DNA of 64,000 nucleotides from Dugong dugon (GCA_030035585.1 CM057472.1:92129601-92193600); one strand, 5' to 3'; shown: positions 1 to 12,097, counted from the stretch's first letter. Notes: generated by a model not told the origin, from the letters alone. A program made the numbers and translations.

Positions 1-124
1 CATAGTGACCCTGTAGGACAGAGTAGAACTGCCCCATAGGGTTTCCAAGCAGTGACTGGTGAATTCGAACTGCCAACCTTTTGGTTAGCAGCTGAGTTCT
101 TAACCACTGCACCACCAGGGCCCC
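1..124 (-). mobile_element. AfroSINE, cut by the window edge
   Basis: The reverse complement starts with the AfroSINE head (ggggccctggtggtgcagtgg), continues through the tRNA-related part 'gctgctaaccaaaaggtt', and leaves the window inside the 'tactctgtcctacagggtcac' block. The 3' tail lies before base 1. These are tRNA-derived, non-autonomous retroposons restricted to Afrotheria, and this copy is one basis for the taxonomic call. Confidence 0.92.
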
Positions 125-184
125 TTAAGGAATACAGACCTTGAAAATTAACCAGCCATACATATTAGATAACTAGAACTTTCT

Positions 185-646
185 TTCTTTTTTTTGATTG
201 TTGTAGTTAAATGAAGTTTACATTTCAACTTAGTCTCCATACAAAGTTTTATACATACGTTGTTATGTGACCCTAATTGCTCACCCCATTCTGTGACAGC
301 ACACTCCTCCTTTCTGCCCCTGATTCCCCATGTCCATTCAACCATCTCCTAACCCTCTCTGCCTTCCCATCTCACCTCCAGACAGAAGCTGCCCATTTGG
401 TCTCTTGTATCTACTTGACTAAGAGGCACACTCTTCACGAGTATCACTTTATGTCCCACAGTCCAGTCCAATCCCTGTCTGAAGAGTTGGCCTTGGAAAT
501 TCTTTTAGTTTTGGGCTGATAGAGTTCAGGGGCCATGCTTTCCAGGGTACCTCCGGTCTCAGTCAGACCACTAAGTCTGGTCTTCTTACCAGAATTTGTG
601 TTCTGCACCCCATCTTTCTGCTGCTCAATCAGGATGCTCTGTTGTG
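185..646 (-). mobile_element. 5'-truncated LINE 3' end with target-site duplication
   Basis: A 462-bp insert lies between two exact copies of aactagaactttct (171-184 and 647-660). A T-run at 185-195 is the poly(A) tail of a minus-strand element. The body has no coding region. Parts of its reverse complement ('gaagaccagactta...ctggaaagcatggcccc') resemble the 3' UTR of the L1 at about 8981-9040, so it is probably the tail of a related older L1 subfamily. The TSD and tail are seen directly; the subfamily link is inferred. Confidence 0.7.
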
Positions 647-660
647 AACTAGAACTTTCT

Positions 661-1426
661 TGACTTTCTATATTTGGTTTTATAGATCTATGGATTTCTT
701 TGACTCTATGCTTCATTCACATTAATTTTCCTTCCCAGAATAATTACGGGAGGAAAAAATGTCCTTGGTACCCTGCATGACCCTGGTATTTTTCAGTGGA
801 AATTCACTTCAACATATACAACAGCTGAGAAATGGAAAATGGTAGACCATTGTTGAATTTTAATCATTCTTTGTATATTTTGAAATGCAACTGGTATACA
901 CATATTGGACATTGTTTAAAAAAAGGTGGGGAGAGGAAGCCCACCTTAGGTTTTGTGGATTGATATATAGCAATGCATCTCAGTATAATGTATTTCTATA
1001 TATTGTTTCTATTATTAGGCAATGCGAATAATTGTCTCTTGATTCTTTTTTTGCATTATTTAGTTTGCATAATTATTAGTTACGGGGAAACTTTACAAAT
1101 GTAGAATGATAGAAGCAGATTTCAGGATGCTATAAATTTTATGACATTGGCATGTATTTGATATGACATTATGTCATAAGTTGGAAACACTGCTCTAAAA
1201 GGTTTACATAGACACAGGACATACACATGCTTAAAACAAGACATTTGAGCACAATTAACCTATTTGTCCCTGAAACTCATTTTCTTTAAAGAAAATCTAC
1301 ACAATCTGGACCTAGAAAATTCCCAAATTCGAGGAAGAGATTTGGTCAAAGTTATAGACTCACTTCACTAATGCATCCAAAGCAGTTTCAAATCATATAT
1401 AGAAAAGGACAGAATGGCTTTGAATT
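661..1426. other. AT-rich sequence, nothing recognised
   Basis: There is no open frame of note, no repeat I can name and no splice-like signal. It ends at the 5' TSD of the following L1. Confidence 0.6.
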
Positions 1427-1441
1427 AAAAGACATAGGTTT

Positions 1442-3060
1442 GGAGACTTCCGGCAAAATGGTGCTCTAGGCAGAAGCACCACACTGTCCTTCCACAGCAA
1501 AGATCTGAAAAACTAAGGCAAACAGAGAAAACAGTAATCCTGAAGTCCTAAAACATCAAATGAAGAGATAAAGAACTCAGCCCAGCACAAAATGGAGTGA
1601 GAAAACTGACAGAGAATGGAGAGCAAGGAGAGATTCATGCAGAGGTCCCCTATCAGCTAATGCAGCATGGATCTGCCATCTTGGACTCCTATCGGAGACC
1701 AGAAAATAGGTGGTATGAGAAAGCAGCTTCACGGAGCTTGCAGCGGGAGACAAAACAACTGGTAATTTGCAATATATGCTTTCCCACCCCCACTCTTCTT
1801 CACCCCCACTTCTCCTCCTCTGCTTCCCACATCCAGAGTCTCTTGTCCGGGAAGCACCGGCTGCTTGGATTCCATCCCCCTGTACTGGCTGGCTCCCTGA
1901 ATGCCATTTGTCTGCTGCTGGTGTTGTTTTTTTGTCCGCTTCTTTTGATTTCTTACTTACCTCTCACCAACTACCCCTCCTTTCGCTCAAATACCTGGCT
2001 CCTTGCGCCATCTTTGCTTCTTCCTGAGGGGCTGCAGAGCTCTGTTCAAGTATGGAACTGTTTCCTGGTGTGGGCTGCCACGCTGGTGGGATCCCAGGGC
2101 TTTTGTTTGTTTGTTTTTGAATTGCTTGTTTGTTTTCTTTTCCTTTTCTTGAGCTGGGAGCCCGTTCTGGCTGGGCAGTGCTGTGCGGCTTGGAACCTAC
2201 CCCCTTGACTCACGCAGACATGCAGAAGGATCCTTGAGGGCATTTCTCTTTTTGCGTTTTTTTTTTTTTTTTCCCTTGCTTTTTTGGGGGGGTGCCTTGT
2301 TCTTTTTTTTCTTTAATTTGTTTTCTTTTCTTTTCCGTCTTTTACCTTTTTTGTATTTCTTCATTACTCAGTTTCTCATCTCTCTATACCTTCCATCTCT
2401 TTCTGTTCCCTGAATACCTGGTGCTGAATACCTCTACACTTTCTAGCCAGGCTGTACTGCAACACCTGAGAACAACTTCCCCAGACCTTGGGATATCTTG
2501 GAGCTTTGCTGTTCTTTTTCCTTTCTAATTTTTATTTATCCTTTCTTTTCGTTTCTTTTTCTTCTTCCTCCCCTTTTTGTTTTTCTCCATTTTGTAGTCT
2601 CTCATCTCTCCACTCCAATGGCAAGCTCCCCTAGCACTCTTTTTTGTTTGTTTGTATGTTTTTGGCTCCAGTTCATCTCTCCTCTCTCCCATATCCATCT
2701 TAGCTCCACACATAACAATATCCCCCCTACATCCTGCTTACCTGCACCATGCACTTAACATCACACCACCAAGCAGCACAGGCATGGCCTACTGGAACCT
2801 GCCCTGCACTGATTACCGACCCACCCTGCTAGCTGTAGTAAGTGGCACGAACAACCCACCCCAGTAACTCCTCTTCAGCTAGACCTGCCCTGCTGTACAA
2901 TACTGAGTGACTGACCCTGCCAGTTGGAGAAGGAGGCGAAAAGTATCGTGCCAACAGATGAGTAAACAACAAAGAACACAAAGCCTGCCTACTCAGACAT
3001 AGCCAAATTTAAAAAAAGGATAAAACAAACAAATCTACAGTCAATTTAAAAAAAAAAAAA
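1442..3060 (+). promoter_or_regulatory. 5' UTR/promoter region of L1 copy 1
   Basis: About 1.6 kb lies between the TSD and ORF1. By analogy with other mammalian L1s it should hold the internal RNA polymerase II promoter, although no core motif is obvious. Two features stand out: a block at about 1770-2050 that occurs once here but twice in tandem in copy 2, and a very pyrimidine-rich sense strand from about 2100 to 2660 with several T-runs. It ends in an A-run near 3050. Confidence 0.7.
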
Positions 3061-3124
3061 AAAAAACTACTGAACACTCCAAAGACAGCAGACAATATCA
3101 AAACATTTACAAAAACAGGACAGG

Positions 3125-4035
3125 ATGTTTCCGGTAGGCATCCAAAATAAAACACCAGATGACATTCCAGTGGAAGAAAAGGCACTAGAACTACCTGATA
3201 GGGAATTCAAACCTCTAATACTCAGAATTATCCCAGAGTTGAAGCAAAAAGCAGACAAAAATGAGGAAAAAAATAGACAAATTCATGAGAAAGGAAGACA
3301 AATTCATGGAAAATACAGAGGAAAAAATTTGAAGAATTCAGGAAAATAATGCAGGAATAAATGCCAAAATAAATTCACAACTAGAGATTATACAAAAACA
3401 GAATTAGAAATCCAAAAGATAAACAACAAGATTTCAGAAATGGACGGTATCATAAAAGGGCTGAGGAGCAGATTTGAAATGGTGGAAGACAGGATCATTG
3501 GAATTGAAGTCAAACACTTGGATACAACTCTGTTTGAGGAAAACTCAGAAAAAAGAACAAAGAAAAATGAAGAGACCATAAGAGTTATGTGGGATACAGT
3601 CAAAAGCAAAAATTTGCTAGTGATTGGAGTTCCAGAACAGGGGAGAAAACAGAAAACACAGAGAGGATCATTGAAGAACTGCTGACAGAAAACTTCCCCA
3701 ATATCATGAAAGATGAAAAGCTGGCCATCCAAGATGCTCAACAAACCCCATATAGGATAGACCCCAAAAGAAAATCACCAAGGCATATCATAATCACACT
3801 CACCAAAACCCAAGACAAACGAAGAATCCTGAGAGCAGCTCATGAAAAACAAGAAGTCACATACAGAGGAGAAACAATAAGACTAAACTCAGATTATTTG
3901 GCAAAAACCATGCAGGCAAGAAGGCAATGGGATGACACACATAAAATCTTGAAAGAAAAAAATTGCCAGCCAAGAATAATATATCCTTCAAAACTCTTTC
4001 AAATATGATGGTGAAATTAGGACATTTCCAGATAA
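3125..4035 (+). pseudogene. L1 ORF1 (RNA-binding chaperone), broken
   Basis: L1 ORF1p coats the L1 RNA as a trimer and acts as a nucleic-acid chaperone. Three open pieces follow one another: 3125-3349 (Lys/Glu-rich, coiled-coil-like N-terminal part), 3440-3685, and 3589-4008 in a shifted frame. The last piece carries the recognisable RRM and C-terminal domain: a segment like ENFPNIMKDEKLAIQDAQ, then RHIIITLTKTQDKRRIL, then TMQARRQWDD and the CQPRIIYPSKL end. A frameshift near 3640 joins the second and third pieces, a stop follows 3349, and another shift near 4000 removes the last residues. The true start is uncertain; the ATG at 3125 aligns with the corresponding ATG in copy 2. Confidence 0.85.
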
Positions 4036-4567
4036 ACAGAAATTAAGGGAATACGTAAAAGTCAAACCAAATATACAAGAATAATTAATGGGATTTCTTC
4101 AATCTGAGAACAAACAAATTCAGCTCAGTGACAGAATCTAGGATGCAGGATTATACCAGCCAGATACCAATCTAGGAAATGAACTCTCAAGGACTATCCA
4201 AAACCAAAAAGAAATACAACAGGGAATCAGAGCAGTTAATCAGTAAATGACAACAACATCAGAACAATAAAAGAGAGAATAAACGGTTCAGGAATAGAAC
4301 CTTCTAATGGAGAGGAAGTCAAGATGATTCCAAGTAATAATAGACTGCTTCAAACTTAGAAAGATAAGGGTAAATTTCATGGTAACCACAAAGAAAGTTA
4401 ACAAACATACTCATAAAAATAAATAGGAAAAACATAAAGTCTCTGCAAAAACAAAACCTACAAAAACAAAAGAAATGAAAAAATAAATCCAGAAACAAAA
4501 GTAACTCAGCACAGGAGAGTAAGAAGAACAAAGAAAATGTCAGCATCACAAAAAAAAATACTACAAA

Positions 4568-7500
4568 ATGAGAGCAACAAACTCACATCTATCAAGAATT
4601 ATACTGAATATAAATGGACTCGATGCACGAACAAAGAGACGGAGAGTGACGAAATGGATGAGAAAACAGGATCCATCAATATGCTGTCTATAAGAGACAC
4701 ACCTTAGATACAAAGATGTGGATTTATTAGAAGTCAAAGGTTGGAAAAAAAATTTATAAAGCTAACAACTACCAGAAAAGAGCAGGAGTGGCTATACTAA
4801 TCTCAGATAAAATAGACTTTAAAATGAAATCCACCATAAAAGACAAAGAGGGACACGATATAATGATTATATAATGATCTGTCATGAAGACATAACTATA
4901 ATAAACATCTACACACCAAATGACAGGGCTCCAAAATACATAAAACAAACTCTAACAACACTGAAAAGAGAAATTGATAGTTCCACAATAATAGTAGGAG
5001 ACTTCAACACACCACTCTCAGTAAAGGACAGAACAACTAAAAAGAAACCCTGCAAAGATACAGAAGACCTAAAGGGCACAATCAGCCAACTTGACCTCAT
5101 AGACATATATAGAACACTCTATCCAACAGCTGCAAAGTACACATTCTTTTCCAATGCACATGGAATGTTCTCCAGAATAGACCACATCTTGGGCCACAGA
5201 ACAATCCTCAACAAGATCCAAAACGTTGAGATAATTCAAAGTATCTTCTCTGACCACAATGCCATCCAGGTAGAAATTAACAGAAAGAGCAAGGAAAAAA
5301 AAAATCAGTTACATGCAAACTGAATAATACCCTGCTCACACATCACTGGGTAATAGAAGAAATCAGAGATGGAATCAAAATATTCCTAGAATCAAATAAG
5401 AATGAAAACACATCATGCCAAAACCTTTGGGACACAGCGAAGGCAGTCCTCAGGACAATTTATAGCAATAGATGCACATATCAAAAAATAAGAAAGGGAC
5501 AAAATCAAAACATTAACTACCCAACTCAAACAAATCAAAAAAAGACAGCACTAAAAGCCCACATCCACGGGAAGAAAGGAAATAGTAAAGATCAGAGCAG
5601 AAATCAATGAACTAGAGAACAGAAAAACAATAGAAAGAATCAACAAAACCAAACGTTGGTCCTCAGAAAGAATCAACAAAATCGATAAATCACTGAACAA
5701 ACTGACAAGAGAAAAACAGGAGAGGATGCAAATAACTCAAAGAAGAAATGAAAAGAGTGACATTACAACAGACCCAACTGAAATAAAAAGGATCATAACA
5801 GAATATTGTGAAAAACTATACTCCAACAAATTTGAAAACCTAGAGGAAATGGATAAATTTCTAGAAACACGCTACCTACCCAAACTACAATAAAGTGATG
5901 TTGAAAATCTGAACAGACCCATAAGAAGAGAAGAGATTGAAAAAAGGTAATAAAAAAAACTCCTGACAAAAAAAAAGCCCCAGCCCAGATGGCTTCACTG
6001 GAGAATTCTTCAAAACATTTACAGAAGAGCTTGTACCAGTACTACTCAAGCTATTTCAGAGCATAGAAAAGGAAGCAACACTTCCAAAATCATTCTTTGA
6101 AGCCAGCATAATGCTGATACCAAAACCAGGCAAAGACACCACAAAAAAAGGAAATTATAGACCAATATCTCTCATGAATATAGATGCAAAAATTCTCAAC
6201 AAAATTCTAGCCGATAGAATTCAGCATCATATCAAAAAAATAATACACCACGACCAAGTAGGATTCATACCCGGTATGCAAGGATGGCTCAACATTAGAA
6301 AATCAATCAATGTAATCCACCACATAAATAAAAGGAAAGAAAAGAATCACATGATCATCTCAACTGATGCAGAAAAGGCATTCAACAAAGTCCAACACCG
6401 ATTCGTGATAAAAACTCTCAATAAAATAGGTATAGAACAGAAATTTCTCAACATAATAAAGGGCATCTATGCAAAACCAACACGTAACATCGTTCTTAAT
6501 GGAGACAGGCTGAAAAATTCCCCCTGAAAACAGGAACACAACAAGGATGCCCTTTATCACCACTCCTATTTAACACTGTGCTGGAAGTTCTAGCTAGAGC
6601 AATAAGGCAAGAAAAAGAAATAAAGGGCATCCAAACTGGTAATGAAGATGTTAAACTGTCCCTGTTTGGGGATGATATCATACTATACATAGAAAATCCT
6701 AAAGACTCCATGAGAAATCTACTAAAACTAATAGAAAGATTCAGCAGAGTAGTAGGATACAAGACAAACATAAAAATCAGTTGGCTCCCTATACACTGAT
6801 AAGGAGAACGATGAAAAGGAAATCAGGAAAACAATACCGTTTATAATAGCCCCTAAACAAATAAAATACTTAGAAGTTAATCTAACCAGGGATGTAAAAG
6901 ACCTATACAAAGAAAACTACAAAACACTACCGCAAGAAACCCAAAGGGATCTACATAAATGGAAAAAAATAGCATGCTCATGGATAGGCAAACTCAACAT
7001 TGTGAAAATGACAATTCTACCCAAAGCAATTTACAAATACAATGCAATCCCAATCCAAATAGCAACAACATTCTTCAAAGAGATGGAAAAACTGATCATT
7101 AACTTTATATGGAAAGGGAAGAAGCCCAGAATAAGTAAAGTACTACTGAACAAGAAGAATAAAGTTTGAGGACTCACACTACCTGACCTCAGAACCTACT
7201 ATACAACTACAGTAGTCAAAACCGCCTGGTACTGGTACAACGACAGATACGTTGACCAATGGAACAGAATTGAGAACTCCAGATGTAAATCCATCCACCT
7301 ATGATCACCTGATCTTTGACAAGGGCCCAAAGTCCATCAAATGGGGAAAAGACAGTCTTTTTAACAATCAGTGCCAGCAAAACTGGATATCTATCTGCAA
7401 AAAAATGAAACAGGACCCATACCTCATGGCATATACAAAAACTAATTCAAAATGGATCAAAGACCTAAATATAAAGCCAAAAACTCTGAAGTTCATAGAA

Positions 7501-8385
7501 GAAAAAACAGGATCAATACTAGAGGCCCTAATGTACGTCATTAACAGGATACAAACCATAACCAACAACACACAAACCCCAAAAGATAAGCTAGATTGCT
7601 GGAATCTTCTAAAAATGAAACACGTATGCTCTTCAAAAGACTTCACCAAAAGAGTAAAAAGAGAACCTACAGACTGGGAAAAAATTTGGGGACTATACAA
7701 GTCAGACAAAGGTCTAATCTCCATAATATACAAGAAAATCTAACACCTCTACAACAAAAAGACAAGTAATCCTATTAAAAAATGGTCAAAGGAAATGAAC
7801 AGACATTTCACCAAAGAAGAGATTCAAGCGGCCAACAGACGCATGAGGAAATGCTCATGATCGCTAGCCTTTAGAGAAATGCAAATTAAAACCACAATGA
7901 GATACCATCTCACCCCGGCATTACTGGTACAAAAGAAAAACACTGGAAATAGCAAACGCTGGAGGGGCTGCGGGGAGATCGGAACTCTTATGCACTGCTG
8001 GTGGGAATGCAAAATGGTACAACAATTTTGGAAAATGATATGGCTAGAAAGCTAGAAATAGACATGCCATACGATCCAGCAATCCCACTCCTAGGAATAC
8101 ATCCTATAGAAATAAGAGTCGTCACTGGAATAGACATGTGCACACCTATGTTCATAGCAGCATTGTTCACAATAGTAAAATGATGGAAACAACTCAGATG
8201 CCCATCAACAGATGAATGGATAAACAAACTATGGTACATACACACAATGGAATACTACACAACGAGAAAGAACAACAATGAATCTGTGAAGCATCTCATA
8301 ACATGGATGAACCTGGAGGATTTTATGCTGAGTGAAATAAGTCAATCACAAAAGGACAAATATTGTATGAGACCTCTATTGTAAA
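4568..8385 (+). pseudogene. L1 ORF2 (endonuclease/reverse transcriptase), broken
   Basis: ORF2p nicks target DNA and reverse-transcribes L1 RNA at the nick. I place the start at ATG 4568, whose frame reads MRATNSHLSRIILNINGLDA, the typical L1 endonuclease N-terminus. The QETH endonuclease motif is destroyed by a CAA-to-TAA stop at 4691-4693. The rest of the endonuclease is open at 4874-5323 (DFNTPLSVKDRTTKK, then SRIDHILGHR, SDHNAIQVE). Reverse transcriptase pieces are at 6111-6527 ([38 protein letters not shown]) and 6578-6799. The catalytic FADD motif reads FGDD at 6665-6676. The C-terminal piece at 7252-7743 and the Cys/His knuckle at about 7968-8010 ([14 protein letters not shown], His kept) follow. 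Many stops and frameshifts make it certainly dead. Confidence 0.92.
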
Positions 8386-9554
8386 AACCCATGAAAAAGT
8401 TCACACACAAAATGTAACAATCTTTGCTGGTTACCAGGGATGGGAGGGGTAGGGGGGAAATACTAAATAGGCAATAGATAAGTGGTACCTTAGGTGAATG
8501 GTGAGACAGTACACAATACTGGGGAAACCAGCACAACTTGAACAAGGAAAGCTCATGGAAGCTCCATAGACACATCCAAACTCCCTGATGGACCCAATTG
8601 CTGGGTGGAGGGCTGTGGGGACCATGGTCTTGAGGAACATCTAGTTCAATTAGCATAACACAGCTTATAAAGACAATGTTCTACCTTCTACCTTGGTGAG
8701 TGGTGTCTGGGGTCTTTAAAGCCTGTGAGCAGCCATCTAAGATACTCCACTGGTCTCATCCCTTTGGGAGCAAGGGAGAATGAAGAGAACAGGATACAAG
8801 GAAAAGATTAGTGCAAAGGACTAACGGACCACAGCTACCAAGGCCTCCACTGGGCTGAGTCCAGGACAGCTAGATGGTGCCCAGCTACCACCACTGACTG
8901 CTTTGACCTGGATCACAACAGAGGGTTCTGGACAGAGCTGGAGAAGAATGTAGAACAAAATTCTAACTCACAAAAAAAAGAGACCAGATTTACTGGCCTA
9001 AAGAAGACTGGAGAACCTGAGAGTATGGCACCCAGACACCCTTTTAGCTCTGTGGTGAAGTCATTTCCGAGGTTCATCGTTCAGCCGGGGAGTGGACAGC
9101 CCCATAAAACCAAATGGGACTAATGAGGCACAGCAGTCCAGGGACAAGGGCTAGAAGGCAGAAGGGGATTGGAAATCTGGTGATAGGGAACCTAAGGTTG
9201 AGTAAGGTTAGTGTTGATGTGTTGTGAGGTTGTTAACCATTGTCATAGGGCAACATGTGTGCTGTTTAATGAGAAACTATTTTGTTCTTTAAACCTTTGT
9301 CTAAAGTGAGAATAGCAGCACAGTTGGAAGAGCATAGTCGATGTCACTGAACTGTGTGTGTAGAAATCTTTGAAATGGTGTGTCTTTGGCTATGTATATT
9401 TTTACCAAAAAAAAAAAAGGTCAAGAAGGGAGAGGGTTGACATGTCATGGGGTTGTTAACCGATATCGTAAAACTATATGTGTACTACTGGCTCATGAGA
9501 AACTATTTGTTCTGTAAACCTTCACCAAGTACAATAAAAAATAAATAAAAATAA
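8386..9554 (+). other. 3' UTR of L1 copy 1 with duplicated tail module
   Basis: About 1.17 kb of non-coding 3' UTR. The end has an X-B-X layout. Module X (9211-9312, containing 'ggttgttaacc' and 'gagaaactatttt') is followed by module B (9313-9405, 'gatgtcactgaactgtgtgtg...') and an internal 13-base A-run (9406-9418). A second X copy follows at 9433-9538, ending in AATAAA-like words. Copy 2 shares this layout and copy 3 does not. Confidence 0.8.
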
Positions 9555-9569
9555 AAAAGACATAGGTTT

Positions 9570-9720
9570 AGATCCTGGCCCTTCTTAGTGTTTTTAAGCT
9601 GTAGTTTTATTCATGCATGCAATGAAGATAATCGTAGTTAACCTCGTAAAATTGAAATAAAGAAAAAGAGATCAAGGATTTTGCAAAATACCAGACAGTT
9701 GGTAATGCTAACATAAAATG
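9570..9720 (+). mobile_element. MIR-like SINE fragment
   Basis: Diverged words in MIR order: 'cctggcccttct', 'aatgaagataatcgtagttaacctcgtaaaattg', then 'ccagacagttggtaatgct', corresponding to the MIR core and 3' end. L1 copy 1 appears to have inserted at its edge. Divergence is high, so the call is tentative. Confidence 0.35.
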
Positions 9721-9740
9721 GATATACATTTTATTCTGCT

Positions 9741-10440
9741 TTTTAAACATGTATTGACAACCTACTATGTGCAGAACGCTGCAGGAAATAAAAATTATAT
9801 AAACTACTCAAGAAAGAGAGGATGAGATACAAGAATATCAACTATATGAATTGTGATTTGTGTTCAGAGAGTCAGAGTTATTCGAGTTGGAATGGTGCAA
9901 AGCATGACTATATGGAAGTAATGTAATATCTGTTGGGCTAGTATGCCATGGATTGTCTTAAATTCTAGACTGAAAATTTTGAATCCCATGTTTTAGGTTA
10001 TGGGAAGCCACTGATTGTTTCTGAGCAAAGGGAAGGACACAGTGAAAACTTATTTCAAACAAATGTGTTGTGTAGTGTTAAGTGGAGAAAAGCAGACCAG
10101 ATAAGAAGCTTGAAATAATGAAAAACTGAACTAAGGAAAAAGTGGAAAAATGCAATAATGGTTCAAGTGTGAGAAAGTTATCAAAGACTAAATCAACAGA
10201 GTTTAAAGAGTGATTGCATGGGAAAGGGCTAAGGGGGTTAAAATTATTCTGAAATTATTGAACATATGGAAGCTGGGAACCAGTTGGCTTTGAGGGGAGA
10301 TAATGAATTCTGGTTATGACATAATGAGTGGATGAGGCACAGATACAATAATGAAATTAAAGTAGTCAGCTGACAATGGGAAAGATAAGACTGGAGCTGA
10401 AAAATCAGTCTGAAAATAGAAGTCTCAGCACCATCAAGAT
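9741..10440 (+). repeat. Ancient interspersed repeat, family not named
   Basis: It opens with 'gtattgacaacctactatgtgcagaacgctg', a wording that recurs in weaker form at about 20085 and 59355, and continues with 'gggaagccactgattgtttctgagcaaagggaaggaca'. These words are widespread in old mammalian repeats, but I cannot assign the family with confidence. No open frame. Confidence 0.4.
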
Positions 10441-10459
10441 ATGTATTGGACTACACTAT

Positions 10460-10830
10460 ATAATCCCAGGGGTAGGTCATACTTCTCCACCCCCCTGAGA
10501 CCAGACTGAGCCATATGACTTGCTTTAGCCAATGAAATGTGAGAGGGATAACATGTCTTTTCTAGGAAGTGATTTTAGAGCCAATTTCTGTGTGGTTACA
10601 TTCTCTTTTGTTTCTCCACATCAATCAGAGATGTCCCCCATCATGTAAGCCTGGGTTCCAGAGTGTGGACAATTATATTGAACAGAGCCACCCCTCCCTC
10701 ACCAACACAGTGACCTCTGCTGTGGACTCTTGGGCATGCCTGAAGAGGAAAAAACATCTTTGTAGTTACAGACAACTAAGATTTGTTTTTATTTTTTATT
10801 TTCCATAGCATAACTTAGTATATTTTAACT
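10460..10830 (+). repeat. Ancient repeat related to 62925-63410
   Basis: The two regions share their order of words: a 'gacttg' and 'ccaataaa/ccaatgaaatgtgag' block, a 'tgagaga' block, then 'ctgggttc/ctgggtctc', 'gaacagagcc', a 'taagattt/gactttg' block and a terminal 'cataacttagtatattttaactgat'. It looks like an old LTR-type repeat. Identification is by pattern only. Confidence 0.4.
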
Positions 10831-12015
10831 GATAACAAATAGAAGTAAACAGGAAGCTTTTGAGACGGATGAGTGTATTAAAAGGAAATGTAGAGATATG
10901 AGGAAAAGTTATAACTTGACCCTTAGAAAATAATTTTAGAAATTAAAATAGGAAGAGGAGTCAGTAAATGAAAAGAGGTTACCAAAGTAAAGAAAAAGAG
11001 GTTTCTCAAGAATAATGAGGCATTCAGCAGTATTGAATATTGTAGCTAAATAAGGTGTCTTGTGGCTTGACAGTTGTAAAGATTAGGAAATGCTGCCAAA
11101 TGCGGAGCTTCCAGCCTCTAATCCTTTCTCAGAAGTGACTCTTAGTATTTTAGTGCATCATCGTTTAGCAGGAAACACATTTAAAATTGCCAACATTCAA
11201 AGAAATGCAAAAAATCTAGCTGGTATTACTGATATATGCAATCTGTCTGCTGCTCTAGGAATTTTAAATTCTAGTTCTATCAAAAAAAAATCAACACCAA
11301 AATCTGCTTGAACCTGATAAGCTAGTGATTTCCACTTTCACCATTACCACTATCACTAACAGAGGTTTTTTGTTACTTTTTTAAAATCCTATTTATTCAA
11401 AATATTTTTGCTTTTTTTCACATTATTAAATACCATGCTATTCATTGTCCTCCTATGAAAATACCACATAATATGTCAAAGTGTTGTTCCAATAATACAT
11501 TCTTTGACCTTTCATCTCTTGGGGGATATGTTGAAATGTCCTTGAAGAACTAGGAAATAAAAGAAATAAGAACACTTCTGAGAAATAAACTAGAAGATCA
11601 ACACATAAAACCCAAAGGAGAGTCATGTACAGATCCATGTGATAGAGGCAAAACATAATGTTTTGGTTGCAAGCTGACTCTTGCTTAAATCATCTTAAGG
11701 AAAACTGTTGTTGTTCCTGTATTTTTGTAAATCTACTGTGGACTGCAACTGAAATTGGATTATCACTGGGAACTGAGTCACTTCCAAGGAAGAAGAGCCC
11801 CTGGGTCAGAGACCCACTCTTGGTCCTTATGGCGGCTCCATTCATTTTTATCTAATGAGGCCAAAATCTCAGCTAGGTTGAATTTATCAAGGTAATGTGC
11901 CAGACACCTTAACAACCTATTCTACTGGTGGCATCTCCTCAATATTGCCATGTTATGGGGAAATTACATCCCATTTATATACACTCATTCCTATTTTAGA
12001 CCCTCCTCTACTTGT
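10831..12015. other. AT-rich sequence, nothing recognised
   Basis: Short chance open frames occur on both strands, without codon bias, conserved motifs or splice-like borders. No named repeat was recognised. Confidence 0.55.
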
Positions 12016-12097
12016 AAATGAGATAATGCATGTGAAGCACTTGGAAAAGGACCTGGCACATAGTTAATGCTATAGAAATATTCACTATTATTATTGT
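12016..12097 (+). mobile_element. MIR 3' end
   Basis: 'aaatgagataatgcatgtgaagcacttgg', 'gacctggcacatagttaatgct' and a closing 'ttcactattattatt' match the end of the ancient MIR SINE closely. Confidence 0.8.

Larger units (their letters stand above)
1442..9554 (+). mobile_element. Full-length L1 retrotransposon, copy 1 (inactive)
   Basis: An 8.1-kb element in L1 order: long 5' UTR, ORF1, ORF2 (endonuclease, reverse transcriptase, Cys-rich C-terminus), 3' UTR and A-rich tail. It is flanked by a perfect 15-bp TSD, aaaagacataggttt, at 1427-1441 and 9555-9569. The first copy follows TT, giving the classic TT/AAAA cleavage site of L1 endonuclease. Many stops and frameshifts in both ORFs make it non-autonomous now. 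Being full length with an exact TSD, it is moderately young, yet clearly mutated. Confidence 0.95.

Noticed and set aside
1597..2208. 203-codon open frame in the 5' UTR of L1 copy 1, similar to a 107-codon frame in copy 2; a possible extra L1 protein
   Set aside because: It starts at GTG, not ATG. The first in-frame ATG (about 1660) is ACG-type (Thr) in copy 2, the frame diverges beyond ~40 codons, and the similarity is explained by DNA homology of the two UTRs.
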